From the NCBI RefSeq assembly GCF_029167235.1, contig NZ_JARFTR010000271.1, positions 1-64,000 of the forward strand: DNA of 64,000 nucleotides, given 5' to 3'. Source of the stretch: Kamptonema sp. UHCC 0994. Lineage in GTDB: Bacteria; Cyanobacteriota; Cyanobacteriia; Cyanobacteriales; Microcoleaceae. Under the pieces are notes generated by a model. That model was not told the origin of the DNA. It did not search any database and saw only the letters and a list, made by a program, of their open reading frames with translations. The translations under genes were made by a program, and so were the position numbers. Of the stretch, positions 26,520-35,334 are shown in pieces. Numbering within the stretch: the first letter of the stretch is position 1; each line of letters starts with the position of its first letter.

Positions 26520-28427
26520 CTATTGTGTGGCTTCGATCAGCAGCCAACCGCCGGCAAAATTGAGCCTTCCCCAGACGGTGAGAGGTTTTTCACTTTCGCA
26601 ATTCTGTAAGAAACTGTCAATTTCAGGGTGTAAGGTGACAAGCTTCCAAGTTTGATTAGCTAAAGCTGAGGGATGTGCGATCGCGAGTTGATAATCCTGT
26701 TCGCTACGACGATAAAAAATTCCTGAGAATTGGTAATTGGTAATTGATGATTGGGAATTGGTAATTGGTAATTGGTAATTGGTAATTCCTTCTTCCTTCT
26801 TCCTTCTTCCTTCTTCCTTCGTACAAGGGCAATTACCGCTAGCTGTATACTCTGTGGGGCGATCGAGGTAGTAGCGTTGCCAATAGAGCCAATCTGGGTG
26901 ATTAGGTGTCAAATTAAAGAGGGGAATGATCGCGGCGGGAGCGATCGGATCTTGTAATAGTGCCTCTTGTAGCATTCTCACAGGCAATTCTCTGGGCTGA
27001 ATACCTCTTTCTATACATAGTGCGGCAGCCATCCCTGCGGCTTGTCCGATGACCATAACTGCGGGTTGCAGGCGGGTTGCACCGTTGGCGATGTGAGAGA
27101 CAGATATATTTTTTTCGCACGTAAGCAAGCCGTCTGTTTCAGCGGGAATTAGGCAAGTATAAGGTATGGTAAAGGGTGTTCCCGTCCAACGGCCACCCCA
27201 ACGGAGAGATTTAGGTTGTAGGGGGATGCTACCGCTGGTGTAGTGGTGATCGTTGGCGTAATTGGCGATCGCGATCGCTAGGCATTCTCCGTTAGCATTG
27301 ACTGGTAAGGAAGCGGCATTTCCAGAAGCGATCGGCAAAATATCCTGTTCCTTAATTGTATCTAATCCTTGCAAACGCCGACTTTCTCGATAGTAAGGAT
27401 GCAGTGCAAAGGCAGAATTGGTAATTGGTAATTGGTAATTGGTAATTGGTAATTGGTAATTGGTAATTGGTAATTGGTGATTAGCAAAATTTTCCCCATC
27501 TTGCGATTTTACCATTTTGAAAGTGGGAAAAATATCCTCTGCTAAACCGTAGCGGCTACCTAATTTATTTTGAATAAAACGGGCAAAACTTTGGGTATGC
27601 CACAGACTTTCTTGGAGGAATTCTCGCCTAGATGATTCCGATTCTATTAAACGGTTAACTCCTTCGCCGTAGTCATTCCCTCGCAGCGGCCAATTAATCA
27701 TAAACCGATTACCTGGTAGTCGGCCATAATTGAGAAACTTCTCTGGGCCATAGTTATCCCAAGCACCTACAAATTGACTCGGATTATCTATCGGTGGTGG
27801 GGTAATTTCTGGCGCAATAGCATCTGCACCAAAATCTTGCATAATTACAACCCAAGTGGGTGCTTGTACCGGATAGGTTTCTGTTAGAATATTAGGAGCA
27901 ATTGGGGCGCTGGTTTCTCCCCATTCAGCTTGAAATTCCCAACCCCATCGATAGGGAATTTCCGCTATTGCTAGTAAGTCTCCCAACTCTGTTGCATCGA
28001 GAGTGATTTGAGCGTGGATGGTAAAATCTTCAAAGCGAACGCCGACAATTTTATTGTCTTTTTTTAACACTTCTTGGGGCGTTTGTCCAGCAATCCAATA
28101 TAAGTTTGGCAACTGCTTCACCCAATCAGCAAAAATTTTAGCGCCGATGCGAGGATCGTAAGTAAAAAAGCTGACCCAGGCACTATCTAAGCCTCCAGGT
28201 TGTTGTTGTTGAAGTTCTTTGAGAAATGCACCCCATAAACCAGTTTGAAAAGCTACTAATTCGTTGCCATCTGGGGCCGATACGCCTGCTGTTGTGAGCA
28301 TTCCTCCTAACCAGGAAAATTCACTTATTAAGATGGTTTTAGCTCCTCTGCGGGCGGCTTGTATTGCTGCCGCAGTGCCACCTGTGCCACCCCCAACTAC
28401 TAAGATATCGGCTTTTAGTTCATTCAT
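26520..28427 (-). CDS. FAD-dependent oxidoreductase (FAD_oxidored family) carrying two repeat-derived inserts
   Basis: Flavoprotein of unknown substrate, 635 residues. The N-terminus ADILVVGGGTGGTAAAIQAA is the FAD-binding motif, followed by SWLGGMLTTAGVSAPDGNE. A C-terminal LLTCEKNISVSHIANGATRL, then VMVIGQAAGMAAALC, is typical of the FAD_oxidored (PF12831-like) family. Two stretches are read from intergenic-type tandem repeats: NYQLPIT units near residues 315-337 (27417-27481) and KEEGRRKKEEG plus NYQLPIT near 535-565 (26732-26822). Family sequence continues after each, so they look like tolerated loop insertions rather than gene ends. No clear operon partner. Confidence 0.82.
   Translation of the reverse strand: MNELKADILVVGGGTGGTAAAIQAARRGAKTILISEFSWLGGMLTTAGVSAPDGNELVAFQTGLWGAFLKELQQQQPGGLDSAWVSFFTYDPRIGAKIFADWVKQLPNLYWIAGQTPQEVLKKDNKIVGVRFEDFTIHAQITLDATELGDLLAIAEIPYRWGWEFQAEWGETSAPIAPNILTETYPVQAPTWVVIMQDFGADAIAPEITPPPIDNPSQFVGAWDNYGPEKFLNYGRLPGNRFMINWPLRGNDYGEGVNRLIESESSRREFLQESLWHTQSFARFIQNKLGSRYGLAEDIFPTFKMVKSQDGENFANHQLPITNYQLPITNYQLPITNSAFALHPYYRESRRLQGLDTIKEQDILPIASGNAASLPVNANGECLAIAIANYANDHHYTSGSIPLQPKSLRWGGRWTGTPFTIPYTCLIPAETDGLLTCEKNISVSHIANGATRLQPAVMVIGQAAGMAAALCIERGIQPRELPVRMLQEALLQDPIAPAAIIPLFNLTPNHPDWLYWQRYYLDRPTEYTASGNCPCTKEEGRRKKEEGITNYQLPITNSQSSITNYQFSGIFYRRSEQDYQLAIAHPSALANQTWKLVTLHPEIDSFLQNCESEKPLTVWGRLNFAGGWLLIEATQ
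26732..26822. repeat. GGTAATT plus CTTCCTT tract inside a coding sequence
   Basis: GGTAATT heptads adjoin TTCCTTC heptads in frame with the FAD oxidoreductase. The minus-strand reading is NYQLPIT and EEGRRKK, with no stop in the frame used. Confidence 0.92.
27417..27481. repeat. GGTAATT heptad tract inside a coding sequence
   Basis: Nine near-perfect GGTAATT units read as NYQLPIT on the minus strand within the FAD oxidoreductase gene. Confidence 0.95.
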
Positions 28428-28432
28428 TAAAA

Positions 28433-28506
28433 ATTGGTAATTGGTAATTGGTAATTGGTAATTGGTAATGGCTAATGGCTAATGGCTAATGGCTAATGGC
28501 TAATTA
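28433..28506. repeat. GGTAATT and GGCTAAT heptad tract
   Basis: Four GGTAATT units followed by about five GGCTAAT units, immediately upstream of the FAD oxidoreductase start codon and ahead of the divergent alcohol dehydrogenase gene. Confidence 0.92.
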
Positions 28507-28606
28507 CCCATTTTCCCCATCTTCCCCATCTCTTCCTCTTTCCCTAGTCCCTAGTCCCTTCTTTAGTGTTAAATTCTAAATATCGCTGGACAATATAAGG
28601 AAAAAT

Positions 28607-29653
28607 ATGAAAGCACAAGTGTTCCGAGGTGTCAATCAGCTAAGCTACGAAGAAATTCCCGTACCTGAACTTGAAAACGATGAAGTCCTCGTACAAGTAC
28701 AAGTTGTGGGACTATGCCAATCGGACATAAAAAAAATTCGCTATCCTCTCTACGAACCGCCGCGCATTTTTGGACACGAAACTGCTGGTATAATTGCTAA
28801 GGTAGGCGATCGCGTCACCGGTTGGCAAGTAGGCCAGCGAGTAGTCGTCATGCACCACATACCCTGTATGCACTGCGACTACTGCCTTAATGAGAACTTT
28901 TCCATGTGCGAAACCTACAAAAATATCACCACAACTGCTGGTTTTTCACCCAGCGGCGGCGGTTTTGCCGAATATGTGAAAGTACCAGGCCATATTGTTC
29001 GCAATGGTGGTTTAATTCCTATACCAGAAAGTGTTACTTTTGAACAAGCTAGTTTTGTAGAACCTACTAACTGCTGTCTGAAAGCAGTTAAAAAAGCTCA
29101 AGTTTCCCCCGGACAAACGGTGTTAGTGGTGGGAGCTGGGCCGATTGGGTTAATGTTTGTTATGCTAGTGAAGTATTTCGGAGGAAGAGCGATCGCGACT
29201 GACTTATTGCCCTCTCGCATTGAAAAGGCTTTGAGTGTAGGTGCAGAAGCAGCTTTTGACGCGCGAGATCCCGATTTACAAGCTAAGATCGGGGTGCTTA
29301 CTGGTGGGATGGGTGTTGATACCAGTATTTTAGCAGTACCGAGCGAAAAAGCCTTTTTTCAAGCTCTTGACTGTACCCGCAAAGGCGGGAAAATTCTATT
29401 TTTTGCCGAGTTTCCTGACGAGGTAGAAATTCCGATTAATCCGAATGTACTCTATCGCAGAGAAATTGATTTGATGGGCAGTTATAGTTCATCTTTTCGG
29501 GTACAATCTCTGTCTGCTGATATAGTATTTAATAAGCGGATTGATGTTGATGCTTTAATTAGCGATCGCTACCCTCTGCAAGACTTGAGCAAAGCAGTAG
29601 AACTTGCAGTTAAACCCACAGCAGATACTTACAAAATTCTGCTTTATCCTTAA
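28607..29653 (+). CDS. Zinc-dependent alcohol/sorbitol dehydrogenase family protein
   Basis: Medium-chain NAD(P)-dependent dehydrogenase, substrate unknown. 348 residues. Catalytic-zinc ligands Cys37 and the His57-Glu58 pair (GHETAG) are present, as is a structural zinc site of four cysteines (Cys87, 90, 93, 101). The Rossmann motif is VLVVGAGPIGLMFVML. It fits the sorbitol/threonine dehydrogenase branch. AAGGA stands 5 bases before the ATG. It is divergent from the FAD oxidoreductase, across a repeat tract. Confidence 0.9.
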   Translation: MKAQVFRGVNQLSYEEIPVPELENDEVLVQVQVVGLCQSDIKKIRYPLYEPPRIFGHETAGIIAKVGDRVTGWQVGQRVVVMHHIPCMHCDYCLNENFSMCETYKNITTTAGFSPSGGGFAEYVKVPGHIVRNGGLIPIPESVTFEQASFVEPTNCCLKAVKKAQVSPGQTVLVVGAGPIGLMFVMLVKYFGGRAIATDLLPSRIEKALSVGAEAAFDARDPDLQAKIGVLTGGMGVDTSILAVPSEKAFFQALDCTRKGGKILFFAEFPDEVEIPINPNVLYRREIDLMGSYSSSFRVQSLSADIVFNKRIDVDALISDRYPLQDLSKAVELAVKPTADTYKILLYP

Positions 29654-29698
29654 ATTGGTTAGTTGTTAGTTGTTGGTTGTTAGTTGTTAGTTGTTAGT
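29654..29698. repeat. AGTTGTT heptad tract
   Basis: Tandem TTAGTTG units directly after the dehydrogenase stop. The complementary ACTAACA form recurs at about 30020-30068, next to the cysC start. Confidence 0.9.
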
Positions 29699-29705
29699 AG
29701 AATTA

Positions 29706-29796
29706 GGACTTGCACGCGCCTCACGTAACGCCGCCATCTTGGCGGTGACTTGACCGCCAGGATGGCGGCGTTACGTATACTTTTGTGTAAGTCCTG
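29706..29796. repeat. MITE-like element with GTAACGCCGCC core
   Basis: About 91 bases. The ends AGGACTTGCAC and GTGTAAGTCCT are inverted repeats, with a palindromic core at 29725-29774. No coding capacity. Confidence 0.85.
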
Positions 29797-29839
29797 TAGA
29801 ATGTAGGATGGGTAAAGTGCACTGCAAACCAACTCTTTC

Positions 29840-29928
29840 AGGACTTACGCACTGTACTATAAACCCATGCTTGAGATTGCTTCCCTGCGGTCGCAATGAC
29901 ATAATTACGCTGTCTCTAGGCAAGTCCT
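29840..29928. repeat. MITE-like element with GTCATTGCGA-type core
   Basis: About 89 bases. Starts AGGACTTACGCAC and ends AGGCAAGTCCT like the GTAACGCC family, but its interior carries the half-palindrome GAGATTGCTTCCCTGCGG. The gap between the dehydrogenase and cysC thus holds two related elements and nothing else. Confidence 0.7.
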
Positions 29929-30070
29929 ATCTTTATTAACAGTTAACAGTTAATAGTTAACAAAATTTTGTTATCGATTGCACTAAGTTATCCACCTATC
30001 CTACAATTAATTAAGTGGATAAACCACCAACAACTAACCACCAACAACTAACAACTAACCACTAACAATA

Positions 30071-30598
30071 ATGACAAAAAAAGGTTTGATTTTATGGTTT
30101 ACTGGACTAAGCGGTTCAGGGAAAACAACAATTAGTAAAGCTCTAGAAACGGAACTGAAAGCCAGAGGTTGTAAAGTAGAAATATTGGATGGCGATGTTG
30201 TCAGAACGCATCTGTCAAAAGGATTAGGTTTTAGCAGAGAAGACCGCGATACTAATATTCGCCGCATTGGATTCGTAGCTCATCTTTTGTCACGGAATGA
30301 AGTTGTGGCAATTACCGCAGCCATCAGTCCCTACAGAGTGGTACGCGACGAGATTCGAGTAATGGAACCTAACTTTGTTGAAGTATATGTAAAAGCTTCT
30401 CTGGAAATCTGCGAAGCGCGAGATGTAAAAGGGTTGTACGCTAAGGCGAGAGCAGGCGAAATTAAGGGATTTACTGGCATTGACGACCCTTACGAAGAAC
30501 CCCTCAACCCTGAGATAATTTGCTCTACAGCAGAGGAAAGTGTAGAGGAAAGTGTTCTTAAAATTCTCACCAAACTAGAGGAGTTAGGTTACATTTGA
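30071..30598 (+). CDS. cysC: Adenylylsulfate kinase
   Basis: Phosphorylates APS to PAPS, the donor for sulfotransferases and for reductive sulfate assimilation; cytoplasmic. 175 residues, normal length. P-loop GLSGSGKT (12-19), the LDGDVVR motif, and [13 protein letters not shown] with the family's conserved Arg/Asn. The C-terminal lid contains [20 protein letters not shown]. It starts 43 bases before the polysaccharide export gene, so it may be part of an exopolysaccharide operon and supply PAPS for sulfation. Upstream is only an ACTAACA tract. Confidence 0.95.
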   Translation: MTKKGLILWFTGLSGSGKTTISKALETELKARGCKVEILDGDVVRTHLSKGLGFSREDRDTNIRRIGFVAHLLSRNEVVAITAAISPYRVVRDEIRVMEPNFVEVYVKASLEICEARDVKGLYAKARAGEIKGFTGIDDPYEEPLNPEIICSTAEESVEESVLKILTKLEELGYI

Positions 30599-30640
30599 GT
30601 TTGATGGGCAAAATGAGGCTAAAAGCTAAAGGCGATCGCA

Positions 30641-32194
30641 ATGATAACCAATCAGACAATAAATATCGTCAAAAGTTTAATAGCATCAACTCTGATGGCA
30701 GCGATACCTACGGCTGGCTACACCTACGCATCTTCTCCTAGTGTAGCCCAGTTGCCACCTCCCCCTCCTCCTTTGCCCGTGCCCGCACCATTTCCCGTTC
30801 CCGTACAGCCTGCCATCCAAACCTCTGAAGCATACACTTTAGGAGCAGGCGATCGCATTCAAATTGACATCTTCAACGTCCCCGAATACAGCGGCCCCAA
30901 CGGTCAGCACCAAATCCTCGCCGACGGTACTCTCAGTCTCCCCTTAATCGGCAACCTCGGCGTTCAAGGCATGACCTTAGAACAAGCTGCTGACGAGATT
31001 AAACAGCGATATGGCAAATACCTCAGACGGCCGGTAATTACCCTGAAATTGCTCGCACCGCGACCTCTACAAATCGCCATTGCCGGCGAAGTTCACCGTC
31101 CCGGTTCTTATACAGTATCCCCCTCATCTGGCCCCGGTGGCTTCGCAGAGCAAGTAGGAACTCAACTTCCAACAGTCACGCGGGCCCTGAAAATGGCCGG
31201 CGGTATTACCCCCTCCGCCGACGTTCGCCAAATCAAAATCCGTCGGCCTCAACGCGGCGGGCCAGAACAAATTATTAATGTCAACCTGTGGGAATTATTG
31301 CAGAGTGGTGACTTACGTAGTGATATTACCTTACGAGATGGAGACGCTATTTATATCCCCACTGTCACTGATATTAACCGCGAAGAAAACCGCACTTTAG
31401 CAAATGCAAATTTTTCCTCAGAAAGTAATGAAGCTATTAATATTGCAGTAGTCGGTGAAGTGGCCCGTCCCGGTACTTACACTCTAGGTAGAGATATTCA
31501 AACCAATCAAATCACAGCCATCGAGGCTAATGGAAATCAAACACTGCTCAGCTCAAACGAACCTCCACCAGACACTAGCGGGCCAAGCACTGTTACTAAA
31601 GCAATTAAACTAGCTGGAGGCATTACGCAACAAGCCGACATTCGCCAGATTCAAGTTCGCCGCATCACCCGCGCCGGCACGGAACAAACGATTAGTGTTA
31701 ATCTTTGGGAACTATTACAGGCGGGAGATATAACCCAAGACGTAATGCTGCAACAGGGAGATACTATTATCGTCCCGAAAGCAGATAATACAAACTCGAT
31801 TGAAAATGCAGAAGTCGGAAATTCCAGCTTCTCTCCAGATACAATTAATATTAGCATAGTTGGGGAAGCGATCAGACCAGGAGCTATTGCTGTCCCGCCG
31901 AGCACTTCTTTAAATCAAGCCTTATTAGCAGCCGGAGGATTTAATAAAGCACGAGCCGATATGAGTTCAGTAGAATTGATTAGATTGAATCCGAACGGTA
32001 CTGTTTCCCGGCGGACTATCTCTATTAATTTTGAGGCGGCGGTGAATGAAGAAACTAATCCTTTGCTTCGCAGTAATGATGTAATTATGGTAAAACGATC
32101 CGGTCGTGCGGCTTTCTCAGATAGAGTAGGTGGAACTATCGCTCCTTTAAGTCCATTCTTGGGAATACTAAGAGTTTTTGATTTATTCCGATGA
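30641..32194 (+). CDS. Polysaccharide export protein with SLBB domains (Wza-like)
   Basis: Predicted periplasmic/outer-membrane component of capsule or exopolysaccharide export. 517 residues. N-terminal signal-like segment, a Pro-rich stretch (PPPPPPLPVPAP), then a Poly_export domain (LGAGDRIQIDIFNVPEY). Three SLBB domains follow, each beginning with an I(A/S)(I/V)(A/V)GE(V/A)xRPG motif, near residues 148, 270 and 408. The first two blocks repeat the pattern of VTKAIKLAGGIT followed by a VNLWELLQ(S/A)GD segment. No obvious lipobox Cys, unlike E. coli Wza. It is followed by the Wzc-like gene. Confidence 0.9.
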   Translation: MITNQTINIVKSLIASTLMAAIPTAGYTYASSPSVAQLPPPPPPLPVPAPFPVPVQPAIQTSEAYTLGAGDRIQIDIFNVPEYSGPNGQHQILADGTLSLPLIGNLGVQGMTLEQAADEIKQRYGKYLRRPVITLKLLAPRPLQIAIAGEVHRPGSYTVSPSSGPGGFAEQVGTQLPTVTRALKMAGGITPSADVRQIKIRRPQRGGPEQIINVNLWELLQSGDLRSDITLRDGDAIYIPTVTDINREENRTLANANFSSESNEAINIAVVGEVARPGTYTLGRDIQTNQITAIEANGNQTLLSSNEPPPDTSGPSTVTKAIKLAGGITQQADIRQIQVRRITRAGTEQTISVNLWELLQAGDITQDVMLQQGDTIIVPKADNTNSIENAEVGNSSFSPDTINISIVGEAIRPGAIAVPPSTSLNQALLAAGGFNKARADMSSVELIRLNPNGTVSRRTISINFEAAVNEETNPLLRSNDVIMVKRSGRAAFSDRVGGTIAPLSPFLGILRVFDLFR

Positions 32195-32320
32195 GTACAA
32201 AATAAAAGTTAATTTACTAATCCTAGTCAAATTTCTCAACTCGAAACCGCGAACTATTGCCAGACCGATTAACAATCTGACTAACAATCTAAAATCCCCT
32301 TAAAAAGTTGTAGGTGAAAA

Positions 32321-34642
32321 ATGAAGCCAGAACCAAATTCACAATTAACAGTAATTAATTCTCAGAAAACACAAGCATCACAGCCAAAATTAAATTCTGT
32401 TCTTTATCCAGACGAGTTTTACAGACAGCAAGATAAAACTGAAATAGAACAGACAAGTATCTGGGATGTTTTTCGACGCAGAGCTATTCTAATTGTGGGA
32501 GTCACAGCCGCACTAACTACGGCAGTTTTTAGCTGGACTTTAACTCAAACAAATGAATATGAAGGTAAGTTTCAACTATTAGTAGAACCTGTAATTACTG
32601 AAAACACCTTAGCAAAAATTTACTCAGGAGAGCTGAAATTACAACCAGCCGCACCCGTCAATCAAGAAAAATCTGGCTTTGATTATAACTCTCAGATTCA
32701 GGTTTTGCAGAGTCCCCAAGTCATGTCTCCCATTATTAAACAACTGCAAGCCAAGTATCCCGATATTGACTATAAAAGTCTGTTCGGAAAAACCACTGAT
32801 AACGTCCAATTTGGAGAAGACAAACTCTCGATTAAACGCCTTAATAATACCAAAATTTTAGAAGTGCGTTATCGCGATGAAGACCCGAAAAAGATCCAAT
32901 TTGTGTTGGATAAAGTTGTTGAAGGCTATCGCCGTTACAGCCTGCAAGATGGCAAAACAGATATCCGCAAAAGCTCTGATTTTATTCAATCCCAAATTCC
33001 ACTCTTGAGGAAACGAATCGACGGCGCACAAGCAGAATTACAAAAACTACGGCAACAATATAATTTTATCGATCCTCAAATCCAAACTCAACAACTTGCT
33101 CAGCAAATGAGTCAACTTCAAACTCAGAGGTTGGACACTCAAACGCAGAAAAATCAACAGGAATTACTCTACAAAAACCTGGAAGCACAGCTAGGATTAG
33201 ATCAAAAACAAGCATTGATGGCATCTGCACTTACCCAAGCGCCGCGCTATCAAGCTTTACTGACTCAATTGCAACAATTAGAAGCAAATATTGCGATTAA
33301 TTTAGCTACTTATACTCAAGAAAGTCCGCAAATGCAATCGATGTTAGAGCAGCGCAAAAATTTGCTACCTTTATTACGACAAGAAGCTGAGCGAGTTTTG
33401 GGTACTGACTTAGGTAAAGTTAATCCACAAGTTTTGGCTTTTCAGGATTCTGTGCGGATGAAATTAATCGAGGAATTGGTGAATACTGCTAATCAAATTC
33501 AAGTATTAGGAGTACGCAACCAAGTTCTCGAACAAGCGGAAAAACAGTTAAGTCAATACGCACAAGTTTTTCCTGTGGTTTTGCGCCGCTATGCTGATTT
33601 GCAACGGGATTTAGAAACCAGTAATAATACGCTGAATGGTTTATTAGCCAAACAACAAGCTTTACAACTGGAAGCTGTGGGTGTCAAAGATGTGGCTTGG
33701 GATGTGATTGCTAAGCCAGAAATTCCTCGTTATCAAAATGGGGAGTTGATACCAGTTTCTCCAAATATGCCTTTGAATTTGGCTATAGGTGGAGTTGCAG
33801 GATTGCTTTTGGGGATGCTTTTAGCGCAGTTGGCGGAACGGTTTCAGCATAAGGTTTTCCACACGCCAGAAGAGGCTAAATATACTTTACAATTGCCTTT
33901 GTTGGGGGTAATTCCTGTTAGCGATAAAGTTTTGCGGCTTCCTTCTGCTGAGAATGCGGCGATTGATTTGGAAAATCCCCCTACTCCTACAAATGCCTTT
34001 CAGGAAGCTTTTAGATCGCTGAATGCTAATATTCGGTTGTTGAATGTTGATAGTCCGATTCGGTCTTGTGCAATCACCTCTTGTCAAGTTGCAGATGGTA
34101 AATCTACTGTAGCGGTAAATCTGGCAATGGCGGCGGCGGCGATGGGTCAGCGAGTGTTGTTGGTGGATGCCGATTTGCGACGGCCGCAGGTGCATGAGAT
34201 GTTATCCTTGCCAAATTGGAAGGGTTTGAGTAGCGTAATTAGTCAGGATTTGGATGTGGAAGAGGCGATCGTGCGATCGCCTATAGAGGATAATTTATTT
34301 GTGCTTCCATCTGGCCCATTTTTTCCCGATCCAACTAAGTTGCTTTCCTCTCGAAAAATGCAACATTTAATGGAGAATTTGTCAAGTAAATTTGATTTGA
34401 TTATTTACGATACTCCGCCGCTTTTGGGTTTAGCAGATGCGAATTTGTTGGGTGCTCATACTAATGGGTTAATGTTGGTAGTGGGATTGAATCAAACTGA
34501 GCGAGAGGCGTTGCTTTTGGCCTTAGAAGATTTGAAAATGGCTGGGATTCCGCTGTTGGGAATGGTGGCGAATGGGGATAAGGGAAGCAGGTATTATTAT
34601 CAATCTTATGGTCAGAATTATTTTGAGCAAACATCGGCTTGA
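32321..34642 (+). CDS. Wzc-like bacterial tyrosine kinase / chain-length regulator
   Basis: Inner-membrane polysaccharide co-polymerase with a cytoplasmic BY-kinase domain, 773 residues. An N-terminal Wzz domain with a membrane helix at about 53-75 (AILIVGVTAALTTAVFSW) is followed by a long periplasmic coiled coil (about 215-470). A second membrane helix lies near 488-508. The kinase domain has a Walker A of the VADGKST type, Walker A' LLVDADLRRP, and LIIYDTPPLLGLAD. The C-terminus bears the autophosphorylated Tyr cluster (SRYYYQSYGQNYFEQ). With the preceding export protein it forms a Wza/Wzc-type pair; polymerase and flippase genes are not in the window. Confidence 0.93.
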   Translation: MKPEPNSQLTVINSQKTQASQPKLNSVLYPDEFYRQQDKTEIEQTSIWDVFRRRAILIVGVTAALTTAVFSWTLTQTNEYEGKFQLLVEPVITENTLAKIYSGELKLQPAAPVNQEKSGFDYNSQIQVLQSPQVMSPIIKQLQAKYPDIDYKSLFGKTTDNVQFGEDKLSIKRLNNTKILEVRYRDEDPKKIQFVLDKVVEGYRRYSLQDGKTDIRKSSDFIQSQIPLLRKRIDGAQAELQKLRQQYNFIDPQIQTQQLAQQMSQLQTQRLDTQTQKNQQELLYKNLEAQLGLDQKQALMASALTQAPRYQALLTQLQQLEANIAINLATYTQESPQMQSMLEQRKNLLPLLRQEAERVLGTDLGKVNPQVLAFQDSVRMKLIEELVNTANQIQVLGVRNQVLEQAEKQLSQYAQVFPVVLRRYADLQRDLETSNNTLNGLLAKQQALQLEAVGVKDVAWDVIAKPEIPRYQNGELIPVSPNMPLNLAIGGVAGLLLGMLLAQLAERFQHKVFHTPEEAKYTLQLPLLGVIPVSDKVLRLPSAENAAIDLENPPTPTNAFQEAFRSLNANIRLLNVDSPIRSCAITSCQVADGKSTVAVNLAMAAAAMGQRVLLVDADLRRPQVHEMLSLPNWKGLSSVISQDLDVEEAIVRSPIEDNLFVLPSGPFFPDPTKLLSSRKMQHLMENLSSKFDLIIYDTPPLLGLADANLLGAHTNGLMLVVGLNQTEREALLLALEDLKMAGIPLLGMVANGDKGSRYYYQSYGQNYFEQTSA

Positions 34643-34673
34643 GTTGGGCGGTTGAAATCGCAGCTACACAAAC

Positions 34674-34700
34674 AAAGTCCGCCTACGCGGACTAAAGAAT
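34674..34700. terminator. Stem-loop AGTCCGCCTACGCGGACT
   Basis: Perfect stem AAAGTCCGC / GCGGACT about 30 bases after the Wzc-like gene, without a strong T run. It resembles the hairpin at 18407. The rest of the 34643-34918 gap holds only a 27-codon frame at 34770-34853 and no recognised element. Confidence 0.5.
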
Positions 34701-34918
34701 AAAAATGGTATTTACAAAGTCTTAATCAATAGTTTAAGATTTTACAGAGATAGATACTTTGTGTCAAAAATGTTGAAAAAAAAAATCAACAAAGCGAACG
34801 CAGCAATAATAGATGGACAGCCTGATGTCCAAACTCCCATCGAATACTCTTGATTACAACCCTAAAAATATCAACCGAGTCGCTCTCACAAGTCCTCAAT
34901 CATATCAAGGTCTTAACA

Positions 34919-35248
34919 ATGAAAAATTTTACTCCAAAGTTTGATCAGTTAGTCCGAGAAATTGTTGCAATTAATCAAGCTTGGAAAGTGTCAGATGAAT
35001 TGTCTCTTAATTTGGGCAATTCGCTAAAAGACTTAAAAAATCGTTTACAGGTGCGCCTCCTACGCAGCTATGCGCCACAGGAAGTATGTCTGGAATTAGA
35101 CACAACAACTGAAAGCGAAGAACTACTCTACAGTCTACGACTTTTGCACCCCATAGATAACCGTTGCTACGCGGAACATTTGCCCGTGCGCGTGGCTGAA
35201 GAATTATTGTCAATTGAAGAATTACAACAGTGGACAAGCACAGAATAG
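34919..35248 (+). CDS. Small protein preceding the Zorya-like genes
   Basis: Not recognised. 109 residues from the ATG at 34919 (AAGG 8 bases upstream); a TTG at 34850 would add 23 residues. The sequence is hydrophilic and mostly helical in pattern (FDQLVREIVAINQAWKVSDE), with an acidic middle (ELDTTTESEELLYSLRLL) and no membrane segment. It lies 86 bases before the ZorA-like gene on the same strand and is the only candidate accessory gene of that cluster, taking the position of a regulator, sensor or immunity factor. Function is not inferred beyond that. Confidence 0.65.
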   Translation: MKNFTPKFDQLVREIVAINQAWKVSDELSLNLGNSLKDLKNRLQVRLLRSYAPQEVCLELDTTTESEELLYSLRLLHPIDNRCYAEHLPVRVAEELLSIEELQQWTSTE

Positions 35249-35334
35249 TTGGGCTTTTAAACTGCTTATTTTGGCAATAGGGAATGATTGTATTAGTCAA
35301 GAGAATTTTAAATCAACGCTAGGAGAATAAGACA

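Noticed and set aside
34770-34853. 27-codon frame (MLKKKINKANAA...) ahead of the small Zorya-associated gene
   Set aside because: Too short, with no ribosome site. Its stop merely overlaps a possible TTG start of the next gene.
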